A stretch of DNA of 64,000 bases, taken from NCBI GenBank assembly GCA_949775045.1, contig OX459104.1:1158001-1222000 (forward strand). The letters run 5' to 3'. Each line of letters starts with the position of its first letter. The first letter of the stretch is position 1. Positions 1 to 11,700 of the stretch are shown piece after piece. The stretch is from Metridium senile (Eukaryota > Cnidaria > Anthozoa > Actiniaria > Metridiidae). Made by a program: the position numbers and the translations under genes. The notes under the pieces were generated by a model. The model worked only from the letters and a program-made list of their open reading frames with translations, had not been told where the DNA came from and searched no databases.

Positions 1-1827
1 TAGCGGAATGTCTATGTGCAATAATTTACACTATTAAATAGTTCATCTACTCAAAAGTACAAAGAAGTAATAGAGGAGTTCTAGATTTGCTTTAATATGC
101 AGATGGAGTGACGTGATTCTCGGCAAAATGTATTGGAAAAAAACAACAAATATAATTGGAATTTTTCTCTCACATAGAAAATTAATGCATAGTGTTTCTC
201 ACAAAATGAATAAATATAATACATAAATAATTCAAATATTTCTCTCATTAAGAAATAAATGTACGGATAGAAAGAAATATTCCGTATGCCTGAAGAATAA
301 GAAAACGACACAGTTTTCGGAAGTAGAAATATTTGCATTTTCCCGCCTTTAAAAATGTCAAAACGCGCTAACAACATACAGCGTTATGGCGGCAGTTGCT
401 CGATAATACTTCAAATTTGTTATCATTAGAAAAGTATGCTTTTGAAACATGATTTTACACAACTTCTTTGAAAGCACTATATTGTAATTATTTTAACCAG
501 TAATTAACATTTTATTTTAGTAATTATATGTTTTCTTTGAAGTTAATTAAAAAAATTGTTAGAAGAATAAAAACCGTACGCCAAATGACCTTTATTTTTG
601 ACCCTAATTAACTGGAATATTTTCTCTCAATAAACTTCTCTCAGACTCACAATAAACAGATCATAAAAACTCGAGTTTATTCAGTTGTTTTTCTTCTAAA
701 GAAGAAAGGGAGTATTTTAAGACTTATTTAGTATATAAATATTGCAAAACCGGCTTCAAGTCTGGTTAGAATTCACGGCTGATTAGGCGACATAATCTCA
801 AAGTCAGTCGACAAAAGCGAAGTTTATAGCTCTTCAGTTTGAGAGAGAAATTGTTTCAGTCGTTCAAAAGAACGGATTAAAAACCTTCTCAATAATTCCT
901 GAACTCTCGAGTGAATAAGAGGATATATATCTTCTTAATCTTAATAACTGCAAAGAGCATTTTACATCTGATAAGCTACTAGTAGCCGAAGGAATTTCAA
1001 ATCGACATTGTCCAGTCACTCAAACTAATAAGAGAAAACTCAAAACGCATCTCAAAATGTCCACATTTTGGATATTATAACCTCATACAGCGCTCAAACA
1101 GCAAATATAAACTTACCTTTGAGGTAGTTCCTGTTTTAGGTGGGAAATACACAAACAGAAGATCAAAATGCCCGGAACGAAAACACACGACACACAAACT
1201 TGCAAAGGTTCCATGAGCTACATGACGTCACAGTTGCTGTGGTAGCAGATGACGTCGTTATACATATATAACTTTTTCTCAGAAATATATGAATTTTTAG
1301 CATGATTTGCAGACTCGATTACTGCAGGCTAATGAACTATTATGAAATTGTTATGTTTTTGACGAAAGTGATTAAAAGTATGAAGCCATAATAGAGAGAA
1401 AGTTGTAATACTTTTAAAAATTGATATAATCTAATTGAAACCACGTACCTTGAAAATATCGACATCCTTTGAAGTTTTTAGGAGTCTTGACTATAGACAA
1501 CCGTTTAGCTTTCACCTATAGGGAGCCTATTTACTACGCCAGAGGCGTAAAGTTTCAGACAATATTCCAGAGTTTTCTGTCTGCACTGTTTGCCTTAGGC
1601 CAAACAGATGTTTTTAATGCATTATCAGTTTTGGGAATGTACAAAATAGTACATTAGTTGTGATTCAAGTGCGTCACATTGTACTGCTATCTTTTCGGTT
1701 ATCTATCATCCGGGCTATCATCGCCAATTTCTACGGTAACATGTAATGTTTTTTATACATTCATCATAAAAGTAATCGAGGACCTTAAAATCGTGTCGCG
1801 TTGCATGCAAAGTTTATATAAGCCTTA
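1..1827. other. AT-rich intergenic DNA, no gene seen
   Basis: No open frame here shows a recognisable domain or plausible splice structure on either strand. Two CRE-like TGACGTC motifs lie near 1224 and 1250, but no adjacent coding exon could be supported, so no promoter is called. Confidence 0.5.
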
Positions 1828-2021
1828 GAATAGATTTTGTACGACTGTGAAAAGTTCAGTGCCGTGTGCGTGCCTTGCCGCGACCGCGACGTTTTCTAGA
1901 ATTTCTATCCAGTGATATTTTACTTGCCTTGACCGCGTTCGTGCCGTGAGTTTTTCAGTCATACGAAATACGTTCTGGAACTTTTGACCTTAGCTTTTCA
2001 TAGTCATACGAAATCTGCTCT
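1828..2021. repeat. Short inverted-repeat element (degenerate copy)
   Basis: The ends are imperfect inverted repeats. The right end reads AGTCATACGAAATCTGCTCT and the left end is its degraded complement. The interior shares the CTTGCCGCGACC and TTGACCGCG segments with the element at 3071-3217, in inverted order, so both are copies of one small non-autonomous family. Confidence 0.55.
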
Positions 2022-2738
2022 ATGATCAGACCTTCCGAGGGAAACTTATGCTTATACTATAGCCTGATACCCTTTTACCTTGGGAAGGAACAATCTATAT
2101 ATTTGAGGGGGAGGGAGGTTAGCCTGCGTAAACAGACAATTATTCGCGCTCGAAACGTCTCCCGCCTTGTTGATGCAGGGTAGATGTGGGTTGTTTTCGA
2201 AGCTGTCCAGGAATGTTTTTATTTTTCGCCATGCAAAATATTTTTTTGTTGTAGTTGTTGTGCACGATATTTATCCCAATTAAGGTAACAATTGTCAGCC
2301 TTGTTCATTCTTTTCAACACAACACGGGGAAAGATCACCAAAGTAAAGATTCCCTTCCTTGTTTTTTCTTTGGTTAAAATTCATTCAAACCTCAAAGCAT
2401 ATGGCCCATTTAGGCTACGCTTGTAAACACGCGGTCCCGGTCAAATTTTCGACCGGTCAAAAAATCGTACGTTTAGGGGTTCAGTTCACACGGCCGGGAC
2501 TGCGCTAAACGTGCAACAATTTGGACGCCTAACTAAATTCGTCTGGTACGTAGCCTTAGACGAACAACTAAAGAAGCTTATTTCGACGTGATTAAAAAGT
2601 GTTTTGGGAAATTTATTCAGTGCTAAATAGCATGGGCTAAAAAACAGTTAACATCTAGTTGTTATTATCTACACTATACATTGATTCTTATTCTTCCAAA
2701 TGATACCTTTAAACCTGGTCTTCACTAGCAGCATAATA

Positions 2739-3022
2739 CACTTGTTTCAAAAATTGGTTGACGGAGTGAACGGCGATTGCACGACCGAAAGGAATTGTGG
2801 TTACATACCCTAGTGTTTTTTTTTGGATTGCTAAGCACAGGTTCACCAATGTCATTCTCTTTCTTACCATATGGGGCTGGCGTTGCGCATTTTGATTATT
2901 AAAAATTATTTTCTATCGCGAAAACACATAAATAATCAATATCAAAGACCCACAGAACCCTTCTGTCGTGCAGTCGCCGTTCGCCATTCACTCCGTCAAC
3001 CATTTTTGAAATAATTTAAGGG
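2739..3022. mobile_element. MITE, CACCTATTTCAAA-TIR family (divergent copy)
   Basis: The left end CACTTGTTTCAAAAATTGG is followed by GTTGACGGAGTGAACGGCG. The right end carries the complement, CGTTCGCCATTCACTCCGTC then AACCATTTTTGAAATAA. A TA dinucleotide precedes the left end. The same terminal pattern occurs at 8062-8350, 8712-8985, near 23985-24260, and at 63578-63867. No coding capacity is visible, so this is a non-autonomous element. Confidence 0.7.
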
Positions 3023-3070
3023 TATAATAGGCGTGAAAAAGACAAGGTCAGTACACAACTAAGACTGCTT

Positions 3071-3217
3071 AGAGCAGATTTCGTATGACTATGAAAAGCT
3101 CACGACACGAACGCGGTCAAGGCAACGCAAGGCACGTCAAGAAATTCTAGATACATCGCGGCAAGGCAAGGCACGCACACGGCACTGAACTTTTCACAGT
3201 CATATGAAATCTGCTCT
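3071..3217. mobile_element. 147-bp MITE
   Basis: The termini are near-perfect inverted repeats of about 28 bp: AGAGCAGATTTCGTATGACT at the left and AGTCATATGAAATCTGCTCT at the right. The GC-rich interior contains CGCGGCAAGGCAAGGCACG. It is related to the repeat at 1828-2021. No clear target duplication was found. Confidence 0.7.
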
Positions 3218-3234
3218 ATGTTGCTTGTGCCTTA

Positions 3235-4836
3235 CAGTGCGACTCGCCGTACTGTAGTCACCTACAAAAACTTTTGATGAATTTTTGACATTATTTTGAC
3301 TTTTTTTCATCTCAATCTGACCAATTACAGACATCAAAGTATCTAAAGTCTCCGCCTCTTGATATAAACTCCACCTGTCGATATAAACTCTGCCTCTCGA
3401 TATACACCCTTCCCATAATGCGGGACGCCATTTTGAATTAATTACTTGTGACGTCAATTGCGGGTAGGTTTCCCAAGGCATGTATATTTCACTGTACTTT
3501 TCACTCAGCGCTTCAGGTCCTGCAGGTGTATATATACGGTATTTAAAGAAGATTTTGAAGACATTCTTTAGATTTGTCCTTTTACTTTAAATTGTTTGAG
3601 TTCTAAAATCTAATGCGTATTTTTATAACGCCTCGAATCGGCCGCAAAGAAGAAGAATTTGTAGCGGGGAGCTGTGGTTATTTGAAAGCTGTCAGTCTCT
3701 AAATATCATTTTTTTTTTTTCGTTTTCTTGAGCTAACAAGCGATGATATTCCTGACTCAATGCATATTATAGCAAAGTCAGAAAAGTACAAGCCGATCGA
3801 GCTATCTTTTTATCACTAGTTTATCAGTATTATTAGTCAATATATTTACATTGTTATAGATGTTTTAGTGTAAACTATTCTATTGATGACATCTGAATGA
3901 CCGATTTTTCGAGTATTCATCACCCGAGAAGCACATTTTATAATATTTCGCCACTCTTTCGAAGTGTAATTCTTTATCTTTATTTAGTATGATGTCAAGC
4001 GACTCTAAAATCTGGTTTTGCAGTGATATCAAGTCAGTTTTCTTCAACCTGAACACATTGATTAATTCATTGAATAAATAAATAAGCTTAGTATTAAGTT
4101 CACGGGCACTGAAATATCTCTCTACATTTTTCTTTTTATAAACGTATACTTCGAAAGAATAGCGTTGGAATTTAATATGTCGAGATTCAGTCGTTATGAT
4201 TTCTTCAAACGTTATTGCATTTATATCGATAGCACTGTGCATTGCCTCGACACAATTGTTTACACTACGTATCTTTAGTATGAAACTCGACGATTTTTTA
4301 GAGAAAGCAAAGCTCGATTGTCTTGTAATTTCCAACTTTGCTACAGTGAGCACTGAGCTCGGGATATCTTTGCATATTAGCTCAAAAAAACAAAAGAAAA
4401 AAGGCATTATATTGAGAGTGTGAAAGCAGTAAATTACCTTCACATGTACAGCTCGGATCGACGGGAGCCGTTAAGAATCTTCTTTTTTGCGGCCGATTTA
4501 TAACGTTTTAAAAATACGTGTTAAAATTTGGAACAAAGACAAATAAAAGTTAAAGGTCTAATCTAAAGAATCTCTTCAAAATCTTCTTTAAATATTGTAT
4601 ATATACACCTGCAGGACCTGAAGCGCTGAGTGAAAAGTACAGTGAAATATACATGCCTTGGGAAACCTACCCGCAATTGACGTCACAAGTAATTAATTCA
4701 AAATGGCGTCCCGCATTATGGGAAGGGTGTATAAACGTGTATCTGATTGGTCCGATTGAGATGAAAAAATGTCAAAATAATGTCAAAAATTAATCAAATG
4801 TTTTTGTAAGTGACTACGATACGGCGAGTCGCACTG
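3235..4836. mobile_element. 1.6-kb TIR element with about 400-bp inverted arms, TA-flanked
   Basis: Both ends begin CAGTGCGACTCGCCGTA when read inward and are flanked by TA, as in Tc1/mariner-type insertions. The arms match over roughly 400 bp (about 3235-3660 and 4470-4836), including a long, nearly identical stretch around CCCATAATGCGGGACGCCAT. The left arm has an extra short tandem insertion (repeated TCTCGATATAAACTC-like units, about 3350-3400) that the right arm lacks. The unique core contains a 187-codon minus-strand frame (3880-4443) without recognisable transposase motifs, so the element looks non-autonomous or decayed. Confidence 0.75.
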
Positions 4837-5660
4837 TAATACTGCTAGTGAGAAACAGGATTTAGCAAGCCCGCGCACGTAGCTGAATAACGTTGAGTTT
4901 TCTGTCCCCCGTGTTCAGCTATTCAACAAAGCCTCTTATACAGTTTTCGCGACTGTTATATCATGGCGAGCGCAAAAAAAATATACTCTGTTCAGCCACA
5001 TGCGGCTTACGTATTCTTCTTCAGTTCCAGACTACAGACGGACAAATGAAACGGCGTACAACAGAAAAGGAGTCTGGTATACTAACACATTTCAAGTCTC
5101 TTCTACATTCCCCTATTCGGGAGTTGCAGGCTCGCGGATATAACCTATCTACAGTGCGCATGTCTAGAAAAGCTGCATTATAATTTTACGAATTATTTGG
5201 TTCAGATGCAGGGTCACGTGACACGGTCATCATTTTCTTCCTCTTGAACTGCAATGAATAAATGAAAAAAAAAATGATTGAATGAAAACTGAATAAATAG
5301 ATGAATGAGAAAACAGAAACAGTAAAACATAATTCCAAAAAGATTGACAAAGTTTTTGTTTATTTGCCTGTTACCTTGACAACGGCGTTCGGTTCGTACC
5401 ACCGCAGAGCAACCTGGGTAAAATGCACATTTTCTTTGATGGCAGAGGAGACAGGAATTCATGAAACTAAAGGGAACGATATTTATTAGGATATGTTAAT
5501 TATTATTCAACAACCAGAAAAAAGGTTTTTTCGTTCTTTGATAGAGCAAAAATTTGTTAACTTGAAAGACGAGTTAAAATATCGCTGGATATTTTTACTA
5601 GGTCCAGTCCTACTCCTGCGATATTTTTACTCGCCTATGACTTGTTGGATTATAAAGATA
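4837..5660. other. Intergenic DNA downstream of the RhoGEF gene, no gene seen
   Basis: Short frames on both strands overlap one another and have no family resemblance. Nothing beyond the poly(A) signal at the right end of this stretch is supportable. Confidence 0.4.
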
Positions 5661-5666
5661 TTTATT
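5661..5666 (-). terminator. Candidate poly(A) signal of the RhoGEF gene
   Basis: AATAAA on the minus strand lies about 55 bases after the proposed TGA stop at 5722. That is a good distance for a cleavage and polyadenylation signal and supports the choice of terminal exon. Confidence 0.5.
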
Positions 5667-5721
5667 AATATATTATAACGGCGCCTGGGGAGACTAGCAA
5701 CATGTGGTCTATCCTGCAATC

Positions 5722-8700
5722 TCATTGCCCACGCTTATGTAGCCTTGGTGCAGCCGAACAGAAAACCCGGTGTTTGATTAGATAAATAGCACTAACCTGA
5801 AATATAAATGGAAACCAGCGAGTAAACTAGACAAGTATAGGCTGCGTCGGTGTTTGATATAAACGATAGGTAATAGAATGAAATTTGTAACACCGTAAAA
5901 AATGGAAACTAGCGAGTAAACTAGTATAGGCTACGTCGGTGTTTGATATAAACGATAGGCTTTAGCCCTTCGTCGGTGTAAAAGAGTTAAAATAGAACTA
6001 ACCTGATTTTCTTTCTCATCAATAGTGATTTTTCTCTTTTGAGAACGTGTCAGCACGCTTTCTTCTATGACCTCATTGTCGTCGCTGTCTGATTCGTCAG
6101 AGTCAGAGGGCATGTCTTGGCTGTCAATCATTATGCTCTCAGAACCAATCAGACCGCTAGGAGTCTTTGGTTCATTATCATCGATATAATCATAATCATC
6201 ATCGTCAACGGCGTCATCATCATCATATTCATCATTGTGGCTAGTTTCACCATAAGCGAAACTCTCTGATTGGCTGATTTCATTGTCGTCAGCAGATGAT
6301 GATGTGTCCGCGTCGTGTTGTATGCAAGGTTGTTGCTCGGGTGTCTGTGCTAGTGAATTTAGCTGTTTTTTCTTCTTCAGCTCTCTTCGTAGTGGATACA
6401 AGCTGTCTTTGATGTACGCTGCTGGACTGAGGCAGTCGAAATCAAAAGTCTGTAAAATAAATAACATATTATTTACTAGATAACATGCAACTGGAGTATT
6501 CAAATTTGTTGTTCACTGACGGGTAATGACGATAGCGATATTAAATGCTAATGGAAATGGAGAAAAAACTTTACTAAGTTAAAAGTAGAATGTCACAATC
6601 AATCTTCCATTTAGATTATTCATCTTCGTTACCTTCTTTTCGGTTGTTTTAGGTGTTCCTAGTGCTCTGCCCTTCAATACTGCTGAGCGATGTAAGAGAT
6701 TTCTTTTCTTGACCATCGCACTTGGACCACGACTGACTTTCTTTAACGAAGCTCTGCTTGTTTTTAACTTCCTGGTGAAACAAAAAGACAAGAGGAAACT
6801 CATAAATAAAGAGAAGGAAGGAAGGAAAGAAGGTAGGAAGGAAAAAAAAGGAGGGAAGGAGGGAAAGAAAGAAGGAAAGAAGGAACGAACGAATGGATAG
6901 AGAAAGGGAAGAAGGAAGGAAGGAACTAATGGATAGAGGAAGGGAAGAAGAAAAGAACGAACGAACGAATGAAAAGAGGAAGGAAAGAAGGAAAGAAGGA
7001 AGGAAAGAATGGATAGAGGAAGGAAAGAAGAAAAGAAGGAACGAACTAATAGAGGAAGGGAAGAAGGAACAGACGAATGAATAGAGGAAGAGAAGAAGAA
7101 AAAAAGGAACGAACGAACGAACGAACTAATAGAGGAAGGGAAGAAGGAACGAACGAAGGAATAGAGGAAGGGAAGAAGAAAATAAGGAACGAACGAACTA
7201 ATAGAAGAAGGGAAGAAGAAACGAACGAACGAATGAAAAGAGGTTCGGAAAGGAAAGAAACAAATTAAAATAGGAAAGAGAAGAGAACAAAAGAAAGCAA
7301 GTAGTAGGAAAGATAATATAAAAGAAAAGCAATGATTGAGTAAAAGAACATATTAAACAATATTGGAGGAAGGACTATGTACAGTAGTATAATATTTACC
7401 CAATGGCGTCTTTGATGGACACGAACCAAGTAGCAGCTTCACTTTTTGACTTGGAATACAAGAAGAGTGTTTTGTCTCGACAGGTTATCTACAATACAAA
7501 ACAATAATATTACAAAATAAGGAGTGACAAAAAAAATACATTCTCGCCTAGAAAGCGAACGTCGTACAAAAGACACGCGTGCGCACTTCATGTTACATTT
7601 TAGCGCGAAAACTTGACAAAACAGTAGTCAAAGTATGACGCGCGTCGACAACATTTTCCCGCCAAAAGAATATTTCGGCAATTTCAAATTGTTTCGCGTG
7701 TGACAAACGCATTTCCCGCCAAAGTTGCAAATCAAATGAAATATTCCCGCCGAAAACTCATACAATACAATTTTCGCCAAAATGTGACGCGCCCGCTTGT
7801 ATATTTTCCCGCCAAAACGTTAACACAGGGAACCCATGCACTACCTTGAACATTGATCCTGCTTCATCAGAATCCAGGGAGCTGCCAAACATCTGTTCCA
7901 GTTCACATTCGTTTAGAGGAAAGACTCGCTGGGATGAATAAGTACTGCAGATAAAGAAATTATAACTATTAGCTGCATACAATTACAAAATAATATATTA
8001 TTATTGTTGCAGAAATGTTGACTTGCAGTGGTGATGATGATGATAAAGGCATATTATGTTACAACTATTTCAAAAATCGTTGTCACAGCCAAAGCTATTG
8101 TCAACACTCTGAAGCCTGCAAAGGATGTTGGTAACAAAACCTGAATGTGTAATTTATTACGCGCTTTTTAAATAAATATTTGTTTAATCATCTATCACTG
8201 CAAAACTTGTTATGTTCATATAACACAAACACTTACAACCAAAATATGCTATGAATAAATCGATAACAAGAGTAGAAATACCAACATCCTTTGCAGGCTT
8301 CAGAGTGTGGACTGTTGCTTTGATTGCGACAACGATGTTTGAAATAGGTGTATAGTGTTACACGATTGTACAAAAAATGATGAAGATGAGTCCTCTGATG
8401 TTGTAAGTCCATGTAGTGATGGCTTACCTCTGATCTCTTTCAGAAGTTTTATTTTTCTTTGCATAGATAAGAACATCAGAAAACAAGAAAAACATTCTTT
8501 CTTGTGAACCACGTCTGCAGGCCTACAACAGAAAAACATTTGAACAGTCAAACTCAATCCAAATTATATTATCTAGTTAATATATAATTTTACAGTCATA
8601 ATTTATACACCACGCCTGCAGGCCTACAACAACAACAACATTTGGACAGTCAAACTCAATCCAAATTATATTATATCTAGTTATATTATTGTTTGACAGG

Positions 8701-11700
8701 CATAATTAATACACCTAATTCAAAAAAGGTTGACGGGCCGATGGCGATTGTACAACCGAAAGGAACTATGGGTAATACGAATTCCTTCTTATTCGTTTCT
8801 AAATTACCCAAATAATACCTCGACACCATTAAGCAAACCTTCAAGATGCCCATCTTAAGGTCATCGCTGAACAGTGTTTGGGTAATTTAGAATGGAATAA
8901 GAAGAAATTCGTATTACCCACAGTCCCTTTCAGTCATGCAATCACCAATCGCTGTTCACCCAGTCAACCTTGTTTGAATTAGGTGTATTTGCATTTGCAT
9001 AGTATTTTTAGTGAGTAAGCAATCTTTTTACCTTTAATAACGGTCCATCCTTGATGAAAAGTCTTCCTAATCAACAAATAAAGTATAGAGTCATAGAACT
9101 CATTAGTATTATGATATACGTACATGATCATAATGATGGTGATGCATGATTATGAAAGAGAGATAAGGATGATGAATTCCGCATTGATATTGATGGCCTA
9201 GCGGTGAGAGCGCTGGACTTTCACCACTTGACCTGGTTGGGGCGAAAAGTGAATATGTTTGTTTGATGTTTTGTTCCCTCACATGCCACAAGGATGTTTT
9301 GTATCTGTTTTTTCCCCCTCCAAATTTAGTGAGTTGAGAGTTGAGCACATATAATATTAGAATGTAGTAAGCAGTGTGTATGGAGAATACACAGCCTTGC
9401 AAGCTTAGTGCTTTAAAATTCTACCGTGTATAAATAAGATTTTTTTATCGTTCCACTATATAACAGCTTTCAGCTATACAGTGGGGACCATAAAGATTTA
9501 GAAGCTGACTTATTTTAATTAATACATTGATGATGGTCATTTTTCAAGTACCTGGGGCAAGTATTTTAGGTGCTCCTTCACCAGTAAAGCTCTTCTGGAT
9601 CTGTAACATCTTTTGGAAGTTTTCATGTTGTCTAATGTTATCATTGATATGTGCTGCCACTTTAGCAATCTCTTCTGTAGCCTCTGTTGATAACAATCAA
9701 TATAATACAATGAGAATGGTGAAGAAACGTTAATATACCATGATGAGGTAAAGATTAATTATTATTATTTCTCTGTTTACTGCCAGCCTACATTGTATTT
9801 TATTATTTATTTTAACTTGAATGTATTATAAATTTATTGTTAAACTTGGAACTTTTTGGCTCCTTTTTTGTGTACTGTTAAACTACTGTATTCTTTGTTT
9901 AGCTGGAGTCTTTTGTTGTTTCGTTTGAATTAATGTAGACTGCTGTTGCATGCAGTACATGAAGAATATGTCAGATTATGAGGGCAGTGATGATAGTAAT
10001 GTTCAAGATGATGGTATGAATGCATGAAGACAATATAAAGAGCATGACAATGAGCAAAAAAAACAATGGTACCACAATAACAATATGATAGTGATAAGAG
10101 AGGATGGTGGTGTTACTAACTGCTAGTGATACATGTGTCAATATATAATGGTTGTCATTATCTTGCTTATAATTATATATTATAATGCATGAAATGATAT
10201 CTCTGTTTTTTAATGACCAATCATGACCATGTTTAAACAAGATCAATTAATTTAATATATGAAATACACAGTGCACATTATACCTTCTAATTTGCTAAAA
10301 TCAGGATAATCTCTTGCAGTTTTGTTCAGTAAACTTTCAAGAAGCAGCTTGTACCTTGGATTAATCAAGAGTTAATATTTCAGCACCACCATTTCATAAA
10401 AATTATGTATTAATTATACTCAATATTTTCTATTAATTTTTGCACAGTCACACAACTTTGGTCTCTCAACTTGAAACATCTTCTGCATGTCAGACTTTCC
10501 ATTGTTATTATTATTATAATATTATTATTATTTAAATGAGTATCAAAAGTTATCATCAAATAATGATAATGGTGAAACAGTCTACTATTATGACAATGCC
10601 ATAATATAGAAACCATTTTTTTTTTTCTTTTTGCTAACCTGGGAACCCTCTGTATTGGTGTGATCAGCAAAGCTCTGAGGTTGAGACCCTGACATTCATC
10701 CATGGCTTCTTGTCTTGTGATAAACTGGACAAACTCAGGGCTCTTCTTCTCCCATTCCTGCAGAACAATGCTAGTGAGTTAGTTGTAATTATAAGCCATC
10801 AATCGTCAGGGCTTGAAATAACTGCCTGCCTAAGGTCAAACATTAGGCCAAATTTAAGGTTTGTCAGGCAAAAAAATAATTATGTATGAACTGCCAAATG
10901 GATAATGAAATTGCAGTCAAAATTTACCAGGCTAAATGTTCATGTATTAGAATTAGAATTATAGTGTACTATCAATTTAATTACTAGAGTGGTAAAATGC
11001 TCATTTGAAATAGGACTGTTTCTTTTGTATACCATGTGATCACTTTTGGCCAATCATTTTGCTCAATATTAGTCAGACATGTAGTAAACAAAATACCCTG
11101 AATGCCAGATTTTCAATGGACATTTACTGCAGTTTTGGACTTTCTGAGATCTCAGACATTTCAACGGCCTGTTGTTAAATACGTTTTTAGCTGCCGTCAA
11201 TCAAAACTAATTAGTTGATAGCTTTTATATCCTTGATTGACAGCAGCAAAATGCATATTTTACAACTAGCCGCTGGAATGTCTTAGTTCGCAGAAAATCG
11301 ATTTATAACCGCAGTAACCACTGACTAGTGATTTTAATAGTAACAATCATCATTATCATCACCTGTAAGGTCCTGCTTGCATGTTCAAAGTTATTGGCGT
11401 AGGTGCTGTATAACTTAATGAATGGTGCCATGGCAAGGAATGCATCGCCAACACCAAGCGTCTCCATATGATTCAGCAGTTCTTTGTTGATTGCTTGAAT
11501 TCCTTCAATGTTTGAAAAGATGGTATTCACTGCTTCCAGGGGTAGTAGGTTGGTCTTACGCAATTCTTCCAGAAACACCTTAAAGTATTAAATTAATTAT
11601 TAATTATATAAACACCTAAAAAACCCTAAATTAATTTAAAAAAACCCGAATATGATAATATCAACATGTGATCAAATTTGGGTACAACTATATGTATTTT

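Noticed and set aside
3880..4443. 187-codon minus-strand frame called as a gene
   Set aside because: No recognisable domain, no conservation evidence, and it lies wholly inside a TIR element; noted in the element entry instead.
5214..5678. Short frames between the long TIR element and the RhoGEF poly(A) signal
   Set aside because: Overlapping frames on both strands with no motif, start context or splice support.
6795..7268. Arg/Lys/Glu-rich plus-strand frames
   Set aside because: They arise from a purine microsatellite inside a RhoGEF intron.
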